Shown: positions 1 to 7,231 of the stretch, piece by piece
Position numbering within the stretch: the stretch's first letter is position 1
How the letters are laid out: each line of letters begins with the position of its first letter
NCBI GenBank assembly: GCA_934373455.1
Contig: CAKRON010000087.1
Coordinates: 1 to 10,543, forward strand
Direction of reading: 5' to 3'
Source: an uncultured Marvinbryantia sp.
Lineage (GTDB): Bacteria > Bacillota > Clostridia > Lachnospirales > Lachnospiraceae
DNA length: 10,543 nt
Notes under the pieces: model-generated
Database searches by the model: none
Told to the model about the DNA's origin: nothing
Seen by the model: only the letters and a program-made list of their open reading frames with translations
Made by a program: the position numbers and the translations under genes

Positions 1-1022
1 TTATACAACTTGATGGTTCCCTCAATGGAATCATATTCTGTATTAATCTTCGGGAAGTAAAGAATACCCTTTAAGTTAAATGGATAATCCATATTCAGAT
101 GAATCCAGAACAACGGCTCTTTATAATCCAGAAATACTTTGCGATAGAATTCCAGATATTCTTCATCGGTACAATCATTCGGATGCTTTGTCCAAAGCGG
201 ATGTATATCACTGATAGATACCGGACGCTTTTTAATCTTGGCTTTCTCCTGAGCAGGTCTTACTTCTACAACTTCTTTTTCACCATTCTCATTCTCTTTT
301 TCTTCTGTTTTGGCATCTTCATGAATATATTCCACTACTTCATCTGTATCCAGAACATCTTCTTTGAGAATCGTCTCATACTGCGGTTCTGCATCTGCAT
401 TGGTCAGGAAAATCTCTGTCGGCATGAAAGAGCAATATTTTTCCAGCACTTCACGGGCACGATATTCATTGGCAAATTCCAGACTGTCTTCATTCAGGAA
501 TAAGGTAATCTCTGTACCAACTGTGCTGCGGCTGCCAGTCTCCATCTGATAGCTTGTTCCACCGTCACATTCCCAATGTACCGGTTCTGATCCTTCTTTA
601 TAAGAAAGTGTATCAATGTGGACTTCATCTGCCACCATGAATGCTGAGTAAAATCCCAGACCAAAATGACCGATGATCTCATCTCCGTTGGCATTGTCTT
701 TATATTTTTCAATAAAATCTGTTGCACCGGAAAATGCAATCTGTGTAATATATTCTTCTACCTCATCTGCTGTCATACCAAGACCGTTATCAATAAACTT
801 CATGGTCTTATCTTTCGCGCTGATGATCACTTCCACTTTTCCTTTATAATCATCCGGAAGCGTATAATCTCCGATCAGTGCCAGTTTTTTCAGTTTTGTA
901 ATGGCATCACATCCGTTTGATACCAGTTCTCTCATAAAGATGTCATGGTCTGAATAGAGCCATTTTTTGATAATCGGGAAAATATTCTCGCTGTTAATAG
1001 AAAGACTTCCTGTTTTGTTCAT
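1..1022 (-). CDS. htpG: Molecular chaperone HtpG (Hsp90), 5' part, cut by the window edge
   Basis: Cytosolic ATP-dependent chaperone of the Hsp90 family. The first 340 codons are present; the C-terminal half lies beyond position 1. The N-terminal GHKL ATPase domain shows its motifs in order: RELVSNGCDA at residues 31-40 (catalytic E32, N36, D39), DNGLGMT at 78-84, IGHFGLGFYSAFMVA at 117-131 (ATP lid and glycine loop) and GTEITLFL at 169-176. A charged linker rich in E and K follows at about 236-266, then the start of the middle domain (LWTKHP near 276). The ATG at 1022 follows an AGAGGTG ribosome binding site by 6 nt and gives the expected Hsp90 N-terminus. A consensus sigma-A promoter and a CIRCE operator lie immediately upstream, which implies HrcA-controlled heat-shock expression. 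The identification is secure; regulation is inferred from the sites. Confidence 0.97.
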   Translation of the reverse strand, partial: MNKTGSLSINSENIFPIIKKWLYSDHDIFMRELVSNGCDAITKLKKLALIGDYTLPDDYKGKVEVIISAKDKTMKFIDNGLGMTADEVEEYITQIAFSGATDFIEKYKDNANGDEIIGHFGLGFYSAFMVADEVHIDTLSYKEGSEPVHWECDGGTSYQMETGSRSTVGTEITLFLNEDSLEFANEYRAREVLEKYCSFMPTEIFLTNADAEPQYETILKEDVLDTDEVVEYIHEDAKTEEKENENGEKEVVEVRPAQEKAKIKKRPVSISDIHPLWTKHPNDCTDEEYLEFYRKVFLDYKEPLFWIHLNMDYPFNLKGILYFPKINTEYDSIEGTIKLY

Positions 1023-1086
1023 ATCAATCACCTCTCGTAAAATTCATTCCTAGAAAAAATCTTTCATTTTTTCTCCATTTACCAAG

Positions 1087-1115
1087 AGTATAATACCAGA
1101 AAAATGAGATGTCAA
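1087..1115 (-). promoter_or_regulatory. Sigma-A promoter of htpG
   Basis: Read on the minus strand, a perfect -35 TTGACA (1110-1115), a 17-bp spacer and a -10 TATACT (1087-1092) lie about 65 bp upstream of the htpG start. Transcription would begin near 1080. The CIRCE element lies just upstream of the -35 box. Confidence 0.85.
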
Positions 1116-1122
1116 GGAAAAA

Positions 1123-1149
1123 TTAGCACTCAATCGAAATGAGTGCTAA
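1123..1149. promoter_or_regulatory. CIRCE operator (HrcA binding site)
   Basis: TTAGCACTC and GAGTGCTAA form a perfect 9-bp inverted repeat around a 9-bp spacer, identical to the CIRCE consensus bound by the HrcA repressor of class I heat-shock genes. It begins 10 bp after the stop of the upstream DUF5721-like gene and ends 8 bp before the -35 box of htpG. Read on the minus strand, the stem extends to 10 bp with a T-run (TTTTT) at its end, so it could also act as an intrinsic terminator for the operon upstream. Confidence 0.95.
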
Positions 1150-1158
1150 TAAAACAGA

Positions 1159-1647
1159 TTATAAAAATGGTTTTAAGTATTTTTTTACTGCATCATCCCA
1201 GGCATGTTCTACTGTCTTATCCATGGAAAACAGCGTCAGCGAAGTCCCCGAAACACAGTGAAGTGTTCCTCTGGAAAAATTAAGATTCAAGAACAAACCA
1301 TCGATATCTGTCGGAGAAAAATTTGTAATACCGGATTGATGCAGTAATTTCTCCACATTTGCCTGAGACAAACGAAAAATAATCTTAAATTCCAATGGCG
1401 TATGCGTTCCTTTTACCAGACTTAAGGCAAAGGGGCGTACCTGCTTCCACAATGAAAAACGGGACAATTCCATACCGGATGCTTCCAGTTCCTCGCTGGA
1501 ATAATACGCATGCTGCAAAGTTCCATCTATATGAAATGTATTAAATGTTACAAAATTTGCTTCGGATAACAGGAATGCATCAAAATACTCTGACAAAAAT
1601 AATTTGTTCATAAATATCTTTACATCCGAAATCTGAATAGATGTCAT
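1159..1647 (-). CDS. DUF5721-like conserved protein of unknown function
   Basis: 162-residue soluble protein with no signal peptide or membrane segment. The N-terminal pattern (ISDVKIFMNKLFLSEYFD, then FLLSEANFVTFNTFHIDG) resembles, from memory, proteins labelled DUF5721 in Lachnospiraceae; this assignment was not searched. It has an alternating strand-rich middle and ends KKYLKPFL. No catalytic motif is visible and I cannot assign a function. The ATG at 1647 has an excellent AGGAGG site (1658-1663) 10 nt upstream. It is the last gene of the operon ykuD-dus-DUF5721, 23 nt after dus, and is followed directly by the CIRCE/htpG promoter region. The reality of the gene is near certain; the family name is moderately sure. 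Confidence 0.85.
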   Translation of the reverse strand: MTSIQISDVKIFMNKLFLSEYFDAFLLSEANFVTFNTFHIDGTLQHAYYSSEELEASGMELSRFSLWKQVRPFALSLVKGTHTPLEFKIIFRLSQANVEKLLHQSGITNFSPTDIDGLFLNLNFSRGTLHCVSGTSLTLFSMDKTVEHAWDDAVKKYLKPFL

Positions 1648-1670
1648 TTATTTGTTTCCTCCTGGCAAAA

Positions 1671-2642
1671 TTAAATGGATACCTGTTCCTCTTTTATTCT
1701 GCATTCTTCAAATATTGTTTTCGCTGCCAGTTCATAATCTGACAGATGTTTTGCTTTTTTTAATTTCCCGGTCAGCTTTCCCGGATCTTCAAATAAGTGT
1801 ATCATATAGCACCAGATCTCTTTCAATTTGAAAAGCACAACTGTCTCTCCGGAAAGTTCTCTGCAATAAACTTCTTTTAATTCTTCCATAAAATTCCATA
1901 TTTTCTGTTTATCCGGCAGGGTGCCATTTTGAAGATTTTCTGCCAGCTGAGGATTCCGAAGTATGCCCCGTCCCATCATATAATAAGAAATTTCCGGGAA
2001 ACGCTCCTGAATCCGCTGTAGATCCATATAAGACTGAATATCCCCATTATATATAATCGGAAACTTTTGACACTTTGCTGCTTCCGCAAAAACATCCAGG
2101 TTTGGAGTATTTCCATAAAAATCTTTCTGCGTTCTCGGATGGACGATCAGTTCTTCCAGCGGATATTTTTCATAAATCTCCAGTAAACGACCGAATTCCT
2201 CCGGCTGGTCTCTTCCTATTCTTGTCTTCACTGAAATTTTTAAATCTGTCTTTTCAAATACACGATACAGAAATTCATCCATTTCTTCCGGAAAAGCAAG
2301 AAACCCGGATCCTCTGTTCTTAGATACCACAGTTTTTGCCGGACACCCCACGTTCCAGTTAATCTCAGTATATCCATATTCCTTTAAATGTCCCGCAGTC
2401 CATAAAAAGTCTTCCCATTTATTCGTCAAAATCTGCGGTACTACCGGTATTTGCTCATTATGCTCCGGAAGGATATCTCCTAATTCTCTTCCTGTGAAAT
2501 TCTTCTTCGCATTTGGCTTCGGTTCTATAAAAGGAATATAATACTTTCTTATCCCCGGAAAATGACGGTGATGTACATTTCGAAACACATATCCGGTAAT
2601 TCCTTCCAGTGGCGCTACATCGTATTGATTCATATTACTCAT
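1671..2642 (-). CDS. dus: tRNA-dihydrouridine synthase family protein
   Basis: FMN-dependent enzyme that reduces uridine to dihydrouridine in the D-loop or variable region of tRNA, using NADPH. The 323 residues have the usual family length. Visible signatures: a first strand with APLEGITGYVFR (10-21) for FMN binding; NWNVGCPAKTVVSKNRGSGFL (95-115) with the catalytic Cys100; SVKTRIG (137-143) with the FMN-contacting Lys139; VHPRT (167-171) with His168; NGDI (199-202); and MGRGILRNP (223-231), the phosphate-binding loop. The helical C-terminal domain follows. The start at 2642 overlaps the end of the upstream L,D-transpeptidase gene by 8 nt (ATGAGTAA), which suggests translational coupling. An ATG three codons later is an alternative, and both lack a strong ribosome binding site. 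The Dus subfamily and target uridine cannot be told from sequence alone. Confidence 0.93.
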   Translation of the reverse strand: MSNMNQYDVAPLEGITGYVFRNVHHRHFPGIRKYYIPFIEPKPNAKKNFTGRELGDILPEHNEQIPVVPQILTNKWEDFLWTAGHLKEYGYTEINWNVGCPAKTVVSKNRGSGFLAFPEEMDEFLYRVFEKTDLKISVKTRIGRDQPEEFGRLLEIYEKYPLEELIVHPRTQKDFYGNTPNLDVFAEAAKCQKFPIIYNGDIQSYMDLQRIQERFPEISYYMMGRGILRNPQLAENLQNGTLPDKQKIWNFMEELKEVYCRELSGETVVLFKLKEIWCYMIHLFEDPGKLTGKLKKAKHLSDYELAAKTIFEECRIKEEQVSI

Positions 2643-3525
2643 CTTCCGGATTCGAATAATAACAGATCACCGGAAATCCTTTCTGTACTTTTTCGTATAT
2701 TATCTTTGCTTTTTCCAGCGGTAGATTGATACAACCATGAGATCCCCTGGTATAACACAGGTCTCCTCCAAACGCCGGCTGCCAGGTAGCGTCATGTAAT
2801 CCAATTCCTCCATTAAATGGCATCCAATAACTAACCGGGGACTCATAGTCTGCCCCTCTCAAAACTGCCGGAGACTGCCTATATTTTATACTGAAAATGC
2901 CCCCTGGAGTCTGCCTGCTCGTATTCATCAACCCGGAAACGATATCTGTTCTGACTGTCACCTTACCTTCTTCATATAACCACAGTACCTGTCTGCTCAA
3001 ATCAATTTCCACATAAGAATCTCCATAATCCCTTACTTTATTCCACCTGACTGCTGCTTCTGTCGAAAAATGAAGCGGATGAACCGTTGTTCCGTTTCTG
3101 CGGAGAAGCTTGGAAATCTCTTTTACTTCCTTTGCGCGATCCAGACGCCATCCATAATCTCCTTTTAAGCTGATCGTCTTCTTCCCTGTTGTTTCAAAGA
3201 TTTTCTCTCTATCCCAGGTATCAAAATGCTTCTGCAACCCGTCTATGTATTCTGCGATCTTTGCATCATCGATATCCCAGTGTCCATCCGGCCAATATCT
3301 CACCCAGTCCACAACGTCTTCTGCTGTCAGAACCACTCTGCTTTTCCCGAATTTGTAAATAATCTTCATGTTTTCATATGTACCGCCCGGTTCATAGGGA
3401 TTCACTACTTTATTCTGTTTTTCCACAATTTTCTGTCTCTGCTCATACAGAATACTACTGCTGTTTGTCACCGCCCCCGCTGTAAGTACAAGTGCAGCTA
3501 CAACTGACATTGCCAAATGAAACAT
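2635..3525 (-). CDS. L,D-transpeptidase (YkuD domain), membrane-anchored or secreted
   Basis: Extracytoplasmic enzyme predicted to cross-link peptidoglycan (3-3 bonds) or attach other groups to stem peptides. 296 residues: a hydrophobic N-terminal segment (2-20) as anchor or signal peptide; a region at about 55-165 resembling the PG_binding_4 domain (KGDYGWRLDRAKEVKEIS near 121-138); and the YkuD catalytic domain from about 171 to 290. The catalytic signature is complete: GLHDATW with His244, then SHGCINLP with His263 and the nucleophile Cys265. It is shorter than the 450-500-residue relatives with two binding domains that I recall from Clostridia. The N-terminal region before the hydrophobic stretch carries no Lys or Arg, which is unusual; the only in-frame codons further upstream before a stop give no alternative start. 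Its stop overlaps dus, making it the first gene of a three-gene operon. Confidence 0.93.
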   Translation of the reverse strand: MFHLAMSVVAALVLTAGAVTNSSSILYEQRQKIVEKQNKVVNPYEPGGTYENMKIIYKFGKSRVVLTAEDVVDWVRYWPDGHWDIDDAKIAEYIDGLQKHFDTWDREKIFETTGKKTISLKGDYGWRLDRAKEVKEISKLLRRNGTTVHPLHFSTEAAVRWNKVRDYGDSYVEIDLSRQVLWLYEEGKVTVRTDIVSGLMNTSRQTPGGIFSIKYRQSPAVLRGADYESPVSYWMPFNGGIGLHDATWQPAFGGDLCYTRGSHGCINLPLEKAKIIYEKVQKGFPVICYYSNPEDE

Positions 3526-3557
3526 TCTGCCCTTTCCTTTCTCTTTTGCTCCGTTTT

Positions 3558-3600
3558 ATTCTACCCTATCCTGTGTAGAAAAGCTATCAGTTTCTACACA
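3558..3600 (-). promoter_or_regulatory. Inverted repeat and weak promoter upstream of the L,D-transpeptidase operon
   Basis: A perfect 10-bp inverted repeat, TGTGTAGAAA (3572-3581) and TTTCTACACA (3591-3600) with a 9-bp spacer, lies between the EF-G-like terminator and the operon. On the minus strand a -10-like TAGAAT (3558-3563) follows it by 8 bp. The -35 position 17 bp upstream (TAGCTT) is poor and lies inside the repeat. This is the layout of an activated or repressed promoter, but no regulator can be named. Confidence 0.5.
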
Positions 3601-3616
3601 AACCTATATAAAACAA

Positions 3617-3649
3617 AAACTTCGCCGCCAAATATCTGCCGCGAAGTTT
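3617..3649 (-). terminator. Intrinsic terminator of the EF-G-like gene
   Basis: A 9-bp stem (AAACTTCGC / GCGAAGTTT) extended inward by two further pairs closes a loop, and on the minus strand is followed by TTTTTGTTTTAT. It begins about 19 bp after the EF-G-like stop codon and separates that gene from the L,D-transpeptidase operon. Confidence 0.88.
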
Positions 3650-3667
3650 CTGTTTTTATCTCAGGAT

Positions 3668-5758
3668 TTAATCTTCTAAAGTATTTACCTTGCTTGCTCT
3701 TGCTTCTACCTCTTTTGCCTGAATATCAGAAGGTGCCTGCTCATATCTTGCAAATTCATATGCAAAGGTTCCTGATCCTCCAGTCATAGAACGAAGCTGA
3801 GTGGAATATCCATATAATTCCATCATTGGGATATCTGCTTCAATAATCTGATTGCCCTTATGATCTGGGTTCATACCAAGTACACGTCCTCTACGTTTAT
3901 TCAGATCACCCATCACATCACCGGTGAATTTATCCGGTACCGTTACTTTCAAAGATGCTATCGGCTCCAACAGAACTGGTGAAGCTTCCATAAATCCTTT
4001 CTTGAATGCCTGCATAGCAGCTGTCTTAAATGCCATTTCAGAAGAGTCTACCGGATGATAAGATCCATCATACAATGTAGCTTTTACGCCAACAACCGGA
4101 TAAGCTGCCAGTGGTCCTCTCAGCACAGATTCCTGAATTCCTTTTTCTACTGCCGGGAAGTAGTTCTTCGGAACAGCCCCGCCAACTACTACCTGTTCAA
4201 AGATATATGGTGTCTCCATATCTCCGGAATTGGAGAATCTCATCTTAACATGACCATACTGTCCATGACCACCGGACTGTTTCTTATACTTAGCTTCCAC
4301 ATCTGAATTCTTGCGGATAGTCTCACGGAATGCAACCTTCGGTCTTGCCAGTTCAATTTCTACTTTATATTTTCCAAGAAGTTTGCTGGCAATGATATCA
4401 ATATGCTGATCGCCCATACCATAGATCAGAGTCTGTCTGTTCTCTGCATCATTTACAGCTTTCATGGTCAAGTCTTCCAGCATCATCTTAGCCAATGCCT
4501 GAGCTACTTTATCTTCTTCTCCTTTATTCTTTGCAAAGTATCTCTTATATGTATAAGGTGTGGAAGTGTCAATACCCGCATACTGAATCGGGGTATTCTT
4601 AGTAGCCAGTGAATCACCTGTCTTCGTCACATTCAATTTACCAATCGCACCGATATCTCCGGCATGAAGTTCCGGTACTTCAATCGGCTTACTTCCTTCC
4701 ATAACGTACAGTTTATTTAATTTTACTTCCTCATCTCTGTTTACATTATAAAGAAGATCATCATTCTTGATAACACCGGATGCCACCTTTACTAAAGAAT
4801 ACTTTCCAATGAATGGATCCACAATGGTCTTAAATACAAATGCTGATTTCGCTTTTGCAAAATCATAATTTGCTTCATAAATCTCACTGGTCTTCATATT
4901 GATTCCAGCGATCTTTCTCTTATCCGGACTTGGGAAATACTGTACAATGTCATCCAGCAGATTCAGTACACCCTGGAAGTTCACAGGTGAACCCATAGCT
5001 ACCGGAATAATAGAACAGTCATCTACATTCATCGTCAGTGCTGCCATAATCTCAGCCGGTGAAAATTCTTCTCCTGCAAAGTAGCGATCCATAAATTCTT
5101 CTGATGTCTCTGCAACTGCTTCCAAAAGATTCTCTCTGTATTTCTCCAGATATTCCATAGAATAATCCGGAATGTCACAAGGCTCTTTCTCACCTTTCTC
5201 CAGCCAGCGGCGGCCTTCCTGTCTGACTACATTTACATATCCAACAAACTTCTCATTCTCACGAATCGGAAGATGAATCGGTGCAATCTTCTTTCCATAT
5301 AACTCTGTCAGATCTTCTACTACCTGACGGAAGCTCGCATTATCTACGTCCATATTAGATACAAAGAACATACGTGGAAGCTTATACTTCTCACATAAAT
5401 CCCATGCTTTCTGAGTACCTACTTCTACACCATTCTTACCGTTTACCACGATTACCGCAGCGTCTGCAGCTGCCGCAGCTTCTTCTGCCTCTCCGATAAA
5501 ATCGAAGTAACCTGGTGTATCCAGTACATTCACTTTGATATCTCCCCAGATAATCGGCATTACGGTTGTATTAATTGAAAATTTTCTCTTAATTTCCTCT
5601 TTATCATAATCACTTACTGTATTTCCCTCAGAAACGCTTCCCATTCTGCTGGTAACGCCTGATAAGTAAGCCATTGCTTCTACCAAACTTGTCTTTCCTG
5701 ATCCGCCATGTCCTAAAATTACCACGTTACGAATCCTGTCTGTTGTATAAACCTTCAT
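3668..5758 (-). CDS. EF-G-like translational GTPase (EF-G paralogue)
   Basis: 696-residue protein with the full EF-G domain layout: GTPase domain (1 to about 280), domain II (about 300-390), then domains III, IV and V; GGHGQYGHVKMRF and the YPVVGVKATLYDG region mark domain IV. It is a divergent paralogue, not the main translocase. The P-loop is GHGGSGKT (16-23) instead of the AHVDAGKT type. The switch II motif is DTPGYFDF (80-87), so Tyr84 stands where the catalytic His occurs. The guanine-specificity motif NKxD reads SNMD (134-137). No rpsL, rpsG or tuf neighbour is present, whereas the main fusA normally sits in that operon. The layout and switch motif recall the EF-G-2/FusA2 class known from Thermus and Mycobacterium, whose role is unsettled. 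ATG at 5758 follows GGAGG (5766-5770) by 7 nt. Confidence 0.93.
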   Translation of the reverse strand: MKVYTTDRIRNVVILGHGGSGKTSLVEAMAYLSGVTSRMGSVSEGNTVSDYDKEEIKRKFSINTTVMPIIWGDIKVNVLDTPGYFDFIGEAEEAAAAADAAVIVVNGKNGVEVGTQKAWDLCEKYKLPRMFFVSNMDVDNASFRQVVEDLTELYGKKIAPIHLPIRENEKFVGYVNVVRQEGRRWLEKGEKEPCDIPDYSMEYLEKYRENLLEAVAETSEEFMDRYFAGEEFSPAEIMAALTMNVDDCSIIPVAMGSPVNFQGVLNLLDDIVQYFPSPDKRKIAGINMKTSEIYEANYDFAKAKSAFVFKTIVDPFIGKYSLVKVASGVIKNDDLLYNVNRDEEVKLNKLYVMEGSKPIEVPELHAGDIGAIGKLNVTKTGDSLATKNTPIQYAGIDTSTPYTYKRYFAKNKGEEDKVAQALAKMMLEDLTMKAVNDAENRQTLIYGMGDQHIDIIASKLLGKYKVEIELARPKVAFRETIRKNSDVEAKYKKQSGGHGQYGHVKMRFSNSGDMETPYIFEQVVVGGAVPKNYFPAVEKGIQESVLRGPLAAYPVVGVKATLYDGSYHPVDSSEMAFKTAAMQAFKKGFMEASPVLLEPIASLKVTVPDKFTGDVMGDLNKRRGRVLGMNPDHKGNQIIEADIPMMELYGYSTQLRSMTGGSGTFAYEFARYEQAPSDIQAKEVEARASKVNTLED

Positions 5759-5842
5759 ATGCCTTCCTCCAGTTCTCGTTTATTGAGATATATATCATCT
5801 CACTATGAAGAATACTTTTATGCTTTTCAGCACCATGGATAT

Positions 5843-5871
5843 ATTTTACTAAATATTTTAAAAATTTTCAA
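5843..5871 (-). promoter_or_regulatory. Promoter of the EF-G-like gene
   Basis: On the minus strand, -35 TTGAAA (5866-5871), 17-bp spacer, -10 TAAAAT (5843-5848). The predicted leader of about 75 nt includes a small stem TGAGAT (5784-5789) / ATCTCA (5797-5802) just ahead of the ribosome binding site. Confidence 0.7.
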
Positions 5872-5987
5872 GTAATTTATTCATTATTACTATATTATTT
5901 TTTCTTTTTTCAACAACAGTGTTAATATTTTCTAAATTATGTATTCAATTCATACAATTTATATCCATTCTGTGATTGTGCTGTGTT
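5872..5987. other. AT-rich spacer between divergent promoters
   Basis: The intergenic region 5759-6110 separates the divergent EF-G-like and tyrA genes. Outside the two promoters and the palindrome listed separately, this central part is strongly AT-rich with T-runs. I see no ORF with a ribosome binding site, no T-box and no riboswitch; the tyrA leader of about 63 nt is too short for a T-box. Confidence 0.6.
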
Positions 5988-6009
5988 TTTTACACTTTAA
6001 AGCGTAAAA
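5988..6009. promoter_or_regulatory. 22-bp imperfect palindrome upstream of the tyrA promoter
   Basis: The two 11-bp halves TTTTACACTTT and AAAGCGTAAAA are reverse complements except at one position. The site ends 3 bp before the -35 box of tyrA-aroA, a typical place for an activator or repressor operator. No known regulator motif is recognised. Confidence 0.45.
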
Positions 6010-6012
6010 TCG

Positions 6013-6041
6013 TTGACATACCATCTATACGATAGTAGAAT
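6013..6041 (+). promoter_or_regulatory. Sigma-A promoter of tyrA-aroA
   Basis: Perfect -35 TTGACA (6013-6018), 17-bp spacer, -10 TAGAAT (6036-6041). Transcription would start near 6048, leaving a leader of about 63 nt before tyrA. The spacer contains the small dyad CTAT-ACG-ATAG. Confidence 0.85.
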
Positions 6042-6095
6042 AAAGAATACTGGGGCAAAATCTTTTCAGAATCGCTCCAAAATATTACTCAGAAA

Positions 6096-6110
6096 GGAAT
6101 AAACCATTCC
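6096..6110 (+). promoter_or_regulatory. Hairpin over the tyrA ribosome binding site
   Basis: GGAAT (6096-6100) and ATTCC (6106-6110) form a 5-bp stem with a 5-nt loop. It uses the GGA of the Shine-Dalgarno sequence AAAGGA and ends directly at the tyrA ATG. The unfolded spacing of about 12 nt is long, so the hairpin may tune translation. Confidence 0.4.
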
Positions 6111-7211
6111 ATGAAACAACCACTTACCATTGGCTTTATCGGACTGGGACTGATCGGCGGTTCCATCGCAAAAGCCATCAGATATTATTACCCGGACACC
6201 ACGATTCTGGCTCATACCAGAAGCCATATCACTATGGATTATGCTTTAAAGGAGCATATTATAGATATTGCCTGTGAACAGGTGGATGAACGATTTTCAA
6301 ACTGTGATTACATTTTCCTATGTGCACCGGTAGAAGCCAATGCTTCTTATCTTCAGATTCTGAAATCACTGATCAGTCCTGACTGTATTATTACCGATGC
6401 AGGGAGCACAAAAACTGATATTCACAAACATGTGTCTGATCTTGGTCTGGATGCTCAGTTTATCGGGGGACACCCAATGGCAGGTTCCGAAAAAACCGGT
6501 GTGAACAATGCAAAACGTCATCTTTTAGAAAATGCTTACTATATTATCACTCCAACTGCTCAGGTTTCCAGAGAACGTGTGGACGAATATGTAGAACTGG
6601 TAAGAAGTCTGAAAGCACTTCCGCTGGTTCTGGACTATCATGAACATGATTTTGTTACCGGTGCGATTAGCCATCTTCCACATCTGATTGCAGCAGCTCT
6701 TGTGAATCTGGTGCATGATGAAGATACTCCTTCCGAGACGATGCGGATGGTAGCAGCCGGTGGTTTTAAAGATATTACTCGTATTGCTTCATCTTCTCCT
6801 GAAATGTGGGAACAGATCTGCATGACAAACTCTACAAACATTTTGAAAGTATTGAATGATTATATTCATAATCTGGAAGATATCCGAAGTGCCCTGGAAG
6901 AAAAGAATGGCTCCGCTATCCATACTCTTTTCCAGGAATCAAGAGATTATCGAAACTCTTTCTCTGATCTGTCTGCCGGACCAATTAAGAAAAACCACCG
7001 CCTTTACTGTGACCTTGTCGATGAGGCGGGTGGTATTGCCATATTGTCTACCATTCTGGCAAGCCGTGGCATTACATTAAAAAATATTGGCATTGTACAT
7101 AACAGAGAATTTGAAGATGCTGTACTCATGGTAGAGTTCTACGATGAAGAATCTAAAGTTAAAGCTGCGGGAGAACTACGCAGATACAGATATACAGTAT
7201 ATGAAGTCTAA
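6111..7211 (+). CDS. tyrA: Prephenate dehydrogenase with C-terminal ACT domain
   Basis: Cytosolic enzyme oxidatively decarboxylating prephenate to 4-hydroxyphenylpyruvate, normally with NAD+, in tyrosine synthesis. 366 residues. The N-terminal Rossmann fold shows GFIGLGLIGGS (8-18). Further family motifs are TDAGSTK (95-101), GGHPMAGSEKTG (119-130, with His121) and SHLPHLIA (187-194, with the conserved catalytic-region His188). The all-helical dimerisation domain follows, with SAGPIKKNHRLY at its end. Residues about 298-366 form an ACT domain (YCDLVDEAGGIAILSTILASRG), a small ligand-binding module usually used for feedback control by tyrosine in Firmicutes TyrA. No chorismate mutase domain is fused. 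The gene is first in a two-gene operon, 20 nt ahead of aroA. The ATG at 6111 is the only reasonable start. Confidence 0.95.
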   Translation: MKQPLTIGFIGLGLIGGSIAKAIRYYYPDTTILAHTRSHITMDYALKEHIIDIACEQVDERFSNCDYIFLCAPVEANASYLQILKSLISPDCIITDAGSTKTDIHKHVSDLGLDAQFIGGHPMAGSEKTGVNNAKRHLLENAYYIITPTAQVSRERVDEYVELVRSLKALPLVLDYHEHDFVTGAISHLPHLIAAALVNLVHDEDTPSETMRMVAAGGFKDITRIASSSPEMWEQICMTNSTNILKVLNDYIHNLEDIRSALEEKNGSAIHTLFQESRDYRNSFSDLSAGPIKKNHRLYCDLVDEAGGIAILSTILASRGITLKNIGIVHNREFEDAVLMVEFYDEESKVKAAGELRRYRYTVYEV

Positions 7212-7231
7212 TACCGAAAAGAGGTTTGAGT

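Noticed and set aside
5872..6110. T-box or amino-acid riboswitch ahead of tyrA
   Set aside because: The predicted leader is only about 63 nt and has no T-box sequence, specifier loop or terminator/antiterminator pair.
7226..7231. TTG start for aroA two codons upstream
   Set aside because: The ribosome binding site at 7217-7224 would be almost touching the TTG, whereas the ATG at 7232 has a 7-nt spacing.
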